The notes beneath the pieces are model-generated. The model was not told where the DNA came from. It searched no databases and worked only from the letters and a program-made list of their open reading frames with translations. This document shows positions 1 to 5,816 of a DNA stretch of 5,949 nucleotides, in pieces. The DNA lies in NCBI GenBank assembly GCA_012522615.1, contig JAAYKB010000014.1, positions 1-5,949 on the forward strand, read 5' to 3'. How positions within the stretch are numbered: position 1 is the stretch's first letter; each line of letters begins with the position of its first letter. The DNA comes from Clostridiales bacterium. GTDB lineage: Bacteria > Bacillota > Clostridia > Oscillospirales > Acutalibacteraceae. The position numbers and the translations under genes are program-made.

Positions 1-151
1 TACCGGTAGTATTATCTGCTTTTTTCTTGTCCGCCGTAGTACCTGTATTATAGGTTTCCTTCGATATTGAACCTGTAATCGATTCGGATGCCGACCCCGT
101 ATCCTCTGTTTTTTCTTTTGAACCACCGACGCATATATAGTCCCATTTCTG
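1..151 (-). pseudogene. Fragment of a Ser/Thr/Lys-rich low-complexity protein segment, both ends missing
   Basis: The minus strand is open from just after a TGA (complement 152-154) to the window edge. It reads QKWDYICVGGSKEKTEDTG and continues as a Ser/Thr/Gly/Lys/Glu-rich stretch (SASESITGSISKE, then TGTTADKKKADNTTG). This composition is typical of a linker or stalk in an exported Gram-positive protein. CVGGS resembles the start of a mature lipoprotein, but no hydrophobic signal sequence precedes the Cys in this frame, so a lipobox is not supported. There is no start codon or ribosome binding site. The frame stops where the opposite-strand nuclease-like frame begins, which suggests the gene was cut by a rearrangement near 130-155. 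The parent protein is not recognised. A link to the surface-protein remnant at 801-1106 is possible but unproven. Confidence 0.4.
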
Positions 152-463
152 TCACGTTGTATTGATGTTGTGTTATTAAAAGATACCAATGAAGTCATCT
201 CAATAGAATTTAAAGTCAACAATTGGAAACATGCAATTGTTCAAGCAAAAAATCACAAATTGGGTGCAGATAAGGCATATATTTGTTTGCCTAAAAGGAA
301 ACTTACAGAAGCATTAAGTAGAGCTGTTACAAATGCAAAAATTGGATTACTATTCTTTGATTCTGATAATGGAAAAATCATAGAAATGATTCCTGCTCCA
401 AAAGAAAATGACAACATACCTGTATTTAAAGAGATGCTACTCAACAATCTAAATAAGCTTTGA
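122..463 (+). pseudogene. 5'-truncated PD-(D/E)XK nuclease-like gene
   Basis: A GTG at 170 would give a 97-residue protein, but the same frame stays open back to 122 (stop TGA at 119-121). The upstream codons add FLSRCIDVV just before the GTG. RCIDVVLL, then ISIEFK 13-15 residues later, fits the D...ExK core of PD-(D/E)XK nuclease-fold proteins: Asp at 164-166, Glu at 206-208, Lys at 212-214. The core is followed by a helix (NNWKHAIVQAKNH) and a strand (KAYICLP). Starting at GTG-170 would remove the Asp, and no Shine-Dalgarno sequence precedes it. I therefore read this as the C-terminal part of a longer gene whose beginning is lost at a junction around 130-155. The DNA is clearly more AT-rich (about one third GC by eye) than the core genes to the right, which suggests horizontal acquisition. 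The fold is inferred from motifs only. The substrate is unknown, and a DNA-binding or restriction/defence role is a guess. Confidence 0.55.
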
Positions 464-541
464 TATAAGTCCTTTTAGAATGATTGCATGTGATGCTATT
501 TTAAATATTGGTTATATAAAACATATTGTAAAGCTTATTAA
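464..541. other. AT-rich spacer with no gene
   Basis: A very AT-rich stretch between the stop of the nuclease-like remnant and the stop of the minus-strand fragment at 542. I see no convincing hairpin with a U-tract, no promoter pair and no open frame of interest. Confidence 0.5.
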
Positions 542-733
542 TTATTTTAGAAGCGTTGCCTCATCAGAAGCATAGTTCAGCGTCCAGCGGCCGATTTGAA
601 TGATAACAACAATCGGGGCGGATGGCAAAACGGTACGCTCCAGTTTTCGCAGTGCTTCATCATCCATATCTGGGGGCATTGTTCGTTCGAGTTCGCCTCC
701 ACCAAAAACATGAAAGTCCTGTAACCATACGGA
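542..733 (-). pseudogene. Unidentified minus-strand coding fragment (up to 63 codons)
   Basis: The minus strand is open from just after a TAA (complement 734-736) to a TAA at complement 542-544. It contains FHVFGGGELERTMPPDMDD, then an Ala/Leu/Arg/Lys-rich helix-like stretch, then a hydrophobic strand-like APIVVIIQIGRWTLNYAS, ending ATLLK. The mix looks like real protein rather than noise. The only useful starts are ATG codons at 679 and 667; the first would give 45 residues. Neither has a Shine-Dalgarno sequence at proper spacing: a GGTGGAGG lies about 16 bases upstream of the first ATG, which is too far. The plus strand is also open here but gives a less protein-like sequence. I do not recognise the family. 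It is most likely the 3' remnant of a larger gene, with a small independent ORF as the alternative. Confidence 0.3.
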
Positions 734-797
734 TTACGGGACGTTTTTATATTTTATATCTTTTTAAATGAAGATAAAAAAGAAATTCCTTACCGCG
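734..797. other. AT-rich gap, only weak hairpins
   Basis: A T- and A-rich segment between the two minus-strand remnants. CTTTTT and AAAAAG arms around 756-780 could pair, but they are pure A/T apart from one pair and have competing registers, so I do not call a terminator. Confidence 0.3.
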
Positions 798-1106
798 TCA
801 ACCCTGTGCATTTTCCAAATGTTTGCACATAAGGATGATGCCTGTGGAGAACACCATCAATGCTATATAAAGCAGTAAATTGGCGTTGTCGCCCGTCTGC
901 GGGAACCCGCATTTTATTTTTTCGGCAAGGACATAATAGCTTGTGTGCTCTGTTTCAAAGCTTATTTTGCCGCCTGTTACGGTTGACCGTAAAATTTTGA
1001 CCTTGCCGTCTGTTGTGACACAACAAATAACGTGGGATGTATAGTCGTCCGGTAGGGTGATGGTAATCCGTATTCTGGAATTTAACGGGATTTTCTGCCC
1101 ACCCTT
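798..1106 (-). pseudogene. C-terminal remnant of a sortase-anchored (FPQTG) surface protein
   Basis: After an in-frame TAA (complement 1107-1109) the minus strand encodes 102 residues ending at TGA (complement 798-800). Residues 1-63 (KGGQKIPLNSRIRITITLP to SYYVLAEKI) match the beta-rich terminal module often seen at the end of clostridial surface proteins: a polar pattern of 'DGKVKIL..TV.GGKISFETEHTSYYVLAE'. Residues 68-72 are FPQTG, a variant of the LPXTG sortase signal, followed by DNAN, a hydrophobic span (LLLYIALMVFSTGIILM) and a short tail, CKHLENAQG. The intact protein would be linked to peptidoglycan by a sortase that cuts between Thr and Gly. The tail is poor in Lys/Arg compared with normal anchors. 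No start codon or ribosome binding site is present. Upstream of the stop the same frame gives only PVCQKILPFDIYF before another TGA at complement 1149-1151. The large N-terminal part is gone, so this is a decayed gene. Confidence 0.7.
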
Positions 1107-1133
1107 TTAAAAGTAGATATCAAAAGGCAGGAT

Positions 1134-1155
1134 TTTCTGACACACAGGTCAGAAA
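1134..1155. repeat. 8-bp perfect inverted repeat
   Basis: TTTCTGAC (1134-1141) and GTCAGAAA (1148-1155) flank the six-base loop ACACAG. The stem has three G-C pairs. On the minus strand the 3' arm is followed by A/T-rich sequence but not by a clear U-tract, so a terminator role is weak. It sits just past the dac terminator and beside the broken surface-protein frame. Confidence 0.4.
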
Positions 1156-1183
1156 TGAAAATATTGATGGGGCAAAACGAGTC

Positions 1184-1223
1184 AAAACCACCCGCCGCCT
1201 GGTTTAAAAAGGGCGACGGGTGG
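1184..1223 (-). terminator. Intrinsic terminator of the dacF-like gene
   Basis: On the minus strand, read from 1223 down, CCACCCGTCGCC pairs with GGCGGCGGGTGG. This is a 12-bp GC-rich stem with a single G-U wobble. The arms are at complement 1212-1223 and 1188-1199, and the loop is 1200-1211. The stem is followed directly by TTTT (complement 1184-1187). It begins 15 bases after the stop codon of the carboxypeptidase gene and is oriented correctly for it. Confidence 0.88.
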
Positions 1224-1238
1224 CTAGTAATCAGCCTT

Positions 1239-2492
1239 TTATGCTACCAATGCTTTGAATATCCTGATAAACGCCTGCAATACACCGAGTCGGGGAACCG
1301 TGCCGGCAGCGTAAACATCATATTTTGCGGCTTCGATACCCTCAATCATCAGGGATAGCTGACCCACTATCTGCCCTTCCAACACGGGAGCCTCTAAATC
1401 CTCGGCAAGGGTCAGGGTCTGGGAAACCTTTTTTTCCTGTCCCTTTTTTATCAAGAGCGGCGGCAGCTCTTTCATCTCTGTTTTTACGCTGTTTTTTGTG
1501 CCGCGCAAAACCTTAATCGGTTTGAGTGCTCCTTCCTCAATCTTAGGCGTATAAACCGAGAAATTAGCAAAACCGTAATCCAGCATTTTTCGCGCTCCGC
1601 CAAACCGCTCATCTGTTGTTTTGCATCCTAAAATAACCGCTACCAGCCCCATTCCGCTCCGCTCGGCTGTCGCCGAAAGGTTGTGTCCCGCCTTGCTGGT
1701 CGTCCCGGTTTTAAGCCCGGTCGTCCCGGGATAAAAGCGAACCAGCTTGTTGGTATTCACAAGTTGCGATTCCCCGTTCCTCAGCGTATCCATCCAGATT
1801 GTTGTGTATTCGATAATCTTTCTATGCTTCATTAGCTCACGCGACATCAGCGCAACATCATACGCCGACGAGTAGCCATCATCATCCAACCCGCTACAAT
1901 CAACAAACAAGGTGTCGCGCATACCCAACTCGGCAGCCCGCTCGTTCATTCTCTGAACAAAGCCCTCCTCCGAACCGGATATATATTCGGCCATCATGGC
2001 GCACGCGTCATTGGCCGAAACCACCGCAATAGCCTTCAGCAAATCATGAACCGTCATGATTTCCCCCTGCTCCAACCATATCTGTGATCCCCCCAAAGAC
2101 GCCGCATGTGCCGAGCATGTTACCGAATCGTTTAGCGATATAACCCCGCTGTCAACCGCCTCCATAATAAGCAGCATGGTCATAATCTTGGTAACCGAAG
2201 CAATCGGTAGCTTTTTATGCGGATTCTTTTCGAAAAGCACCTGCCCGCTTGACAACTCAAGCAAAGCGGTCGATTCCCCGCCAATATTCAGTGCCTTGGC
2301 ATCTGCAGGTATTGCATCATCGGGCGACGCCCATGCCGGAACGCTCTCATTCATCAATTCTTCCGCTGTTTCTCCCGACTCAATATCGATAATGATTTTC
2401 CCCTTTTGCTGCGCGAAAACCGACGGCGTTCCCGCCATAGCTGTAACTGCTACGCATAAAAAAGCCGCGATATATTTTCTCCATCGTTTCAT
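1239..2492 (-). CDS. dacF: Secreted D-alanyl-D-alanine carboxypeptidase (peptidase S11, DacF-like)
   Basis: Low-molecular-weight penicillin-binding protein, 417 residues. It removes the terminal D-Ala from peptidoglycan pentapeptide stems outside the membrane and so limits cross-linking. An N-terminal signal peptide (MKRWRKY, hydrophobic core, cleavage likely after VFA at about residue 27) directs export. All three active-site motifs are present: SVTK (Ser99 nucleophile, Lys102), SAN (159-161) and KTG (261-263, in GLKTGTTSKAGHN). A PBP5-type C-terminal beta domain follows (about 312-400). The last about 17 residues (RLGVLQAFIRIFKALVA) suit the amphipathic membrane-anchor helix of this family. 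Length is normal. The start is chosen at ATG 2492 because GGGGAGG sits 8 bases upstream; a GTG three codons earlier overlaps that ribosome binding site and is unlikely. It lies 102 bp downstream of the large multidomain gene and may be co-transcribed with it. B. subtilis dacF is a forespore gene, but no sporulation promoter is clear here. The dacF symbol is by family resemblance; dacA/dacB naming is also possible. Confidence 0.93.
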   Translation of the reverse strand: MKRWRKYIAAFLCVAVTAMAGTPSVFAQQKGKIIIDIESGETAEELMNESVPAWASPDDAIPADAKALNIGGESTALLELSSGQVLFEKNPHKKLPIASVTKIMTMLLIMEAVDSGVISLNDSVTCSAHAASLGGSQIWLEQGEIMTVHDLLKAIAVVSANDACAMMAEYISGSEEGFVQRMNERAAELGMRDTLFVDCSGLDDDGYSSAYDVALMSRELMKHRKIIEYTTIWMDTLRNGESQLVNTNKLVRFYPGTTGLKTGTTSKAGHNLSATAERSGMGLVAVILGCKTTDERFGGARKMLDYGFANFSVYTPKIEEGALKPIKVLRGTKNSVKTEMKELPPLLIKKGQEKKVSQTLTLAEDLEAPVLEGQIVGQLSLMIEGIEAAKYDVYAAGTVPRLGVLQAFIRIFKALVA

Positions 2493-2500
2493 TGACAGCA

Positions 2501-2507
2501 CCTCCCC
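2501..2507 (-). promoter_or_regulatory. Ribosome binding site that sets the dacF-like start
   Basis: GGGGAGG on the minus strand, 8 bases before ATG 2492. The rival GTG start at 2501 overlaps this motif, which supports the ATG as the true start. Confidence 0.85.
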
Positions 2508-2594
2508 TAGTCCTCTGGTACTGAATATATGCGCGAAGGGACAAATTTAGTCTTAATTTTAGGAGAGATGAATTATTGCTTTGTTAAAAAACGA
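2508..2594. other. Spacer between the multidomain gene and the dacF-like gene
   Basis: No GC-rich hairpin precedes the run of six T on the minus strand just after the upstream stop codon, and no convincing -35/-10 pair was found. TATATT occurs on the minus strand about 35 bases before the dacF ATG but lacks a -35 at standard spacing. Read-through from the upstream gene is therefore plausible, though a weak or alternative-sigma promoter cannot be excluded. Confidence 0.4.
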
Positions 2595-5500
2595 CTATAT
2601 TCCATCCTCACTTTCCGGTTGATCGTTTTTAACCCTCAGGGGAAAGGCGGGGTTATAAGGCAGTCCGATGTTTATCGCAAAAGAACTCCTGTTTTTTATA
2701 TCCTCGTCGGTTACATAATGAACATCCAAAAGTCCGTTCGATTGATGTCCGGTTCTGAGGAAATTAATTTCGGACAATGCCAGGCTCCAGCCATCCAGCC
2801 ATCTGTCAAGTTCCTGCTTTTGCTCCGGCGTGCCGTCAAAATGAATAAGCAGGTCGATATCGCTGTTAAGCTTTGCGGTGCAGTTGTTCGTGCTGCCGAA
2901 CAAATAGATACCCTTTACCGAATACCTATCCATATCAATCTTTTCCGCAATCCTCTCGGCCATGAAATGACGCCATTTCCAGTCCTCATCCCCGGTCTCT
3001 TTATAAACTATTTGTTTTAAATCTTCCTCAATATCCGGATTAACAGGCTTGTCAATATAGGCAATCGCCTTTTCAAGATCTGCATTCATCAGTACAAAAA
3101 GCTGCTTGCCAAAAAAGTTTTCCTCAACCTGTATAACCTTCACAACATCGCCGAGATGTGAATATGACGGCATAATATTTGAAAGGGCGTTGGGAGAACG
3201 GAAAAACGAGTGGTTAAATATAATCTCCCCGTCCTCGGGATAGAGGGGCAGATATTTTATATTTTCTTCCACCAAATCCTGAAAAAAGTGGGTGCCGAAC
3301 GACAATTCGGGTTGGTGTCTCGATTCCCTATGGGCAATTTCAATCAGCATGGCAGTGTTGTTAATATCGGAATAGGCTATCGGTACCCCCAGCTTCACAT
3401 CACCCCGGCTGCCCCAGCGCCCCGGCCCCATAAGAATAAAGCTTCGGCGGGGCAACATCCTGTTTAGTTCGCCGATTGCATTGGCAACACTTATAAAATC
3501 CTCGTATTTTTCGAGCCTGCTATATTCGACAGGGTCAACATATACAACGCTTTTTATTCCTGTAACCCGACCGTTTGAAACATATTTGTTGGCGGTAAAG
3601 ACTGTATCGCAGGACTGAATACCAGAGGGTATTGCCGCAGGAACATTATTATAATTTACGCTTTGCGACCGGCATTGCAACAGATAAAAGCTTTCGCCGT
3701 CACTCGCAAACTCAATATCAACCGGGTACCCTAGTGTTTCGCTGAGCAGCGATAAAACCGCCTTTACCTGCCTGACAAAATCGGTATTGCGTATCAAGCC
3801 GTTAAAGGTGATGACGATTTCCTCCGATTTGAAATCGGTGGTGATGGTATTGGCGTCAACCAGAATGTCATTTTTAAAGACCGAGGCGACCTTTACAATA
3901 TGGGGAATTTTCGCTCCATAGGACTTGATAAGCTCGGACATCGGCAAGGTCGCAAAGTGCCCCTTTTCCATATCGATAACATCAATCATGCGGGGAGAGT
4001 ATTTGCGGATTTCCTCGGGGGAATGGTTGACCTCGAGGTTGGGCTGTCCGGGCGAAACCAGAATAGGATAGTCCTCGCCAATTCGATCCACCGCCCTTGT
4101 CCCCAGTCCCATAACCATACGCAAAAGACCGTCCTCACGCCTTATACGGGGAGACCATCGCAGCTCGTTATTGCTGAATGCAACGCCGGCATAGAGAGGA
4201 AAAAAGTAAGGCCCCACCCTTCTCCCCACAACCTCCTGAATCATAATGCCCATTTGCTCGATACAGTCAATCAGATTACGCTGTTTTCTGTATTGAATTG
4301 AATCGGGATTAAACATCGAGGCATATACCTCAAGGATACCGTCCATCAACTGCTCGCGGCGTTCGGCTTTGGTTCCGGCATTGATAATAAACAGGCTTTT
4401 ATATTTGCCCGAGAAGGATGAATTAAATTGATCCTCCAGCATACTTGATGATCTGATTATCAGGGGCTTACCATCACATTCATCCAAAATCTGATCAAGC
4501 TGGTTTACTATATAGGGCGAAAGCCTGCTGCTTTTTAGCATTTGGATGATGCGGGGATAGTTTATGCGTATATCCAGGATGTCACGGTATTTATGCTCGT
4601 TGAGCTCGTCAAAGCGGTTTAATTCAATAAGATTTGCAAGCTCGTCCGATGAAATATACCATGTTCTCGGAATCTTGATGTTTTTGAGCAGAGGATTATT
4701 GTCGGCGTTTGACTTTATTATTTGGTTGGCGATAAAAAATCCTGTGGCCTTGCCGCCAATCGTGCCGCTGCTCATGGGGGAGCAGATAAAGTTTTCAAGT
4801 AGCTCGCAAAAAGCGTCGATGTCAATATATTTTTGAATATTGGTAATAGCCTCAGGTCTTTGGGTAATAAAGCGACGGATTAGCTCGACCGTCAGCCACC
4901 GTTTTGTGGGTTCGCTCGACATCTTATTTCTTTCAACAGCGTTCTTATAATGCTGTATCGCCTTTATAATACTTCTGATATCCGAATTCTTTTTGCTGAC
5001 GATTTTAACAAGATCTGAAGTCTTTTTCTGGTAAATCCACAAGCAGATATACTCATAAATCTGTTTATTGCTCAGACAGCCCGCAACCGAGGAAAAAAGC
5101 ACATGACTTAGATGAACGACATCTATTTTCGGTAACGCTCCAAGCGGAGAGTTTATCTCCCCCTGCTTCCTGTATTCCGACCAGTTCATTTCATCAAAGA
5201 TTCTTACAAGAAGTTCAGGGCTTACCTTGGCGAGCACGGCAAGCATCTTCTCACAGACCAGCAGCAGCATTTCATTATCCGTGTTTCTCAACAGCTCGAT
5301 TATCGATTCCCACTCCGTACCCGGATGAAAGTCATGCGTCTGATTCTTTTTGTAAACACTGTTTGAAATGATATTTGAAATGGTCTTAAGCATCCTTGCT
5401 TCCTGGGGGAGAAAGGCCTCTTTATCCTGAAATGTTCCTTTGGGATACATCACCTTTATATATCCGCGTACATAGTCGTTTATAATGATATCGGTCTGCA

Positions 5501-5732
5501 ACTCATCGCAGTTTTCGGTCGGTTGCCTTGTGAAATAATGCTGCCCGTCAAAATAGATATCGGCGGTGCATTTGTGTATATCCCTAAACCCCAACGGAAT
5601 AATTTCGGATATTTTTTGCAGCACATCGGGCAAATCTGCTCCTGCCAGCGCCTCGTTAATTTCATACAGGCATTCCAGTTCCTTTGCCCGTTCCGCTAAC
5701 ACTTCATTGGAGTTATCACTAACCCGACTCAT
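2595..5732 (-). CDS. GAF-like sensor / PPDK-type ATP-grasp / nucleotidyltransferase fusion protein
   Basis: A 1045-residue cytoplasmic protein with no signal peptide or membrane segment. Domains in order: (a) about 12-125, a GAF-like sensory module (ELECLYEINEAL, then CTADIYFDG and GYIKVMYP) of a type I associate with some bacterial histidine kinases; (b) about 140-315, a helical region I cannot assign; (c) about 320-690, the PEP synthase/PPDK N-terminal ATP-grasp domain, with GGKATG (326-331), the RSSSMLED motif (427-434), SGKY (441-444), MGLGTRAVDR (541-550) and a closing FYLLQCRSQ (682-690); (d) about 710-900, a conserved region with GPGRWGSRGD (769-778) and GTHFFQ (813-818); (e) about 938-1012, a minimal nucleotidyltransferase domain, LFGS (944-947) followed by SDID with Asp958 and Asp960, and perhaps Asp1003 as the third metal ligand. 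The TSHAA-type phosphohistidine domain and the PEP-binding barrel of real PEP synthases are not seen. Expected chemistry is ATP binding in (c) and nucleotide transfer in (e). The substrate is unknown. Database labels such as 'PEP synthase' would over-call it. The start ATG has GGGGG six bases upstream. Confidence 0.88.
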   Translation of the reverse strand: MSRVSDNSNEVLAERAKELECLYEINEALAGADLPDVLQKISEIIPLGFRDIHKCTADIYFDGQHYFTRQPTENCDELQTDIIINDYVRGYIKVMYPKGTFQDKEAFLPQEARMLKTISNIISNSVYKKNQTHDFHPGTEWESIIELLRNTDNEMLLLVCEKMLAVLAKVSPELLVRIFDEMNWSEYRKQGEINSPLGALPKIDVVHLSHVLFSSVAGCLSNKQIYEYICLWIYQKKTSDLVKIVSKKNSDIRSIIKAIQHYKNAVERNKMSSEPTKRWLTVELIRRFITQRPEAITNIQKYIDIDAFCELLENFICSPMSSGTIGGKATGFFIANQIIKSNADNNPLLKNIKIPRTWYISSDELANLIELNRFDELNEHKYRDILDIRINYPRIIQMLKSSRLSPYIVNQLDQILDECDGKPLIIRSSSMLEDQFNSSFSGKYKSLFIINAGTKAERREQLMDGILEVYASMFNPDSIQYRKQRNLIDCIEQMGIMIQEVVGRRVGPYFFPLYAGVAFSNNELRWSPRIRREDGLLRMVMGLGTRAVDRIGEDYPILVSPGQPNLEVNHSPEEIRKYSPRMIDVIDMEKGHFATLPMSELIKSYGAKIPHIVKVASVFKNDILVDANTITTDFKSEEIVITFNGLIRNTDFVRQVKAVLSLLSETLGYPVDIEFASDGESFYLLQCRSQSVNYNNVPAAIPSGIQSCDTVFTANKYVSNGRVTGIKSVVYVDPVEYSRLEKYEDFISVANAIGELNRMLPRRSFILMGPGRWGSRGDVKLGVPIAYSDINNTAMLIEIAHRESRHQPELSFGTHFFQDLVEENIKYLPLYPEDGEIIFNHSFFRSPNALSNIMPSYSHLGDVVKVIQVEENFFGKQLFVLMNADLEKAIAYIDKPVNPDIEEDLKQIVYKETGDEDWKWRHFMAERIAEKIDMDRYSVKGIYLFGSTNNCTAKLNSDIDLLIHFDGTPEQKQELDRWLDGWSLALSEINFLRTGHQSNGLLDVHYVTDEDIKNRSSFAINIGLPYNPAFPLRVKNDQPESEDGI

Positions 5733-5738
5733 GTAAAT

Positions 5739-5743
5739 CCCCC
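5739..5743 (-). promoter_or_regulatory. Ribosome binding site of the multidomain gene
   Basis: AAAGGGGG on the minus strand (G run at complement 5739-5743), 6 bases before the ATG at 5732. It fixes the start of the 1045-residue protein. Confidence 0.8.
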
Positions 5744-5762
5744 TTTAAAGTTCATAATAAAA

Positions 5763-5799
5763 TTTTAGACTATATCCTATCCCCTGATATAGTCTAAAA
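5763..5799 (-). terminator. Long AT-rich hairpin with U-tract, likely glutamate dehydrogenase terminator
   Basis: The arms TTTTAGACTATATC (5763-5776) and GATATAGTCTAAAA (5786-5799) form a perfect 14-bp stem with a 9-base loop (CTATCCCCT). On the minus strand the stem is followed by TTTTATT (A/T run just below 5763), so it can end transcripts of the gdh gene whose stop lies 17 bases upstream. The plus side has no T run, so it works in one direction. The stem has only four G-C pairs, which is low for a terminator, and it occupies most of the space where a promoter for the next gene should lie. It could therefore also be an operator or a partial read-through site. Confidence 0.65.
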
Positions 5800-5816
5800 C
5801 AAGTATTATATAGATA

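Noticed and set aside
116..148. Lipoprotein start at the Cys of CVGGS on the minus strand
   Set aside because: No hydrophobic signal peptide precedes the Cys in this frame; a stop codon lies seven codons upstream.
750..790. Possible terminator after the surface-protein remnant
   Set aside because: The pairing is almost all A/T with several competing registers and no stable GC core.
1155..1358. Plus-strand ORF of 67 codons
   Set aside because: It runs through the dacF terminator stem and the antisense of the dacF C-terminus. There is no ribosome binding site and no recognisable protein pattern.
2493..2594. Sigma-A, sigma-E or sigma-F/G promoter for the dacF-like gene
   Set aside because: TATATT and CATATATT are present on the minus strand, but no -35 element of matching type was found at correct spacing. 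The spore-sigma match is too weak to call.
2056..3020. Two overlapping plus-strand ORFs (2056-2550 and 2529-3020)
   Set aside because: They are antisense to the clear coding frames of the carboxypeptidase and the multidomain protein. Their translations show no family pattern.
3210..4836. Plus-strand ORFs at 3210-3467, 3900-4301 and 4564-4836
   Set aside because: All lie opposite conserved motifs of the minus-strand ATP-grasp protein and have no start signals of their own.
2595..5732. Calling this gene ppsA (PEP synthase) or ppdK
   Set aside because: Only the ATP-grasp domain is shared. The phosphohistidine and PEP-binding domains are not present.
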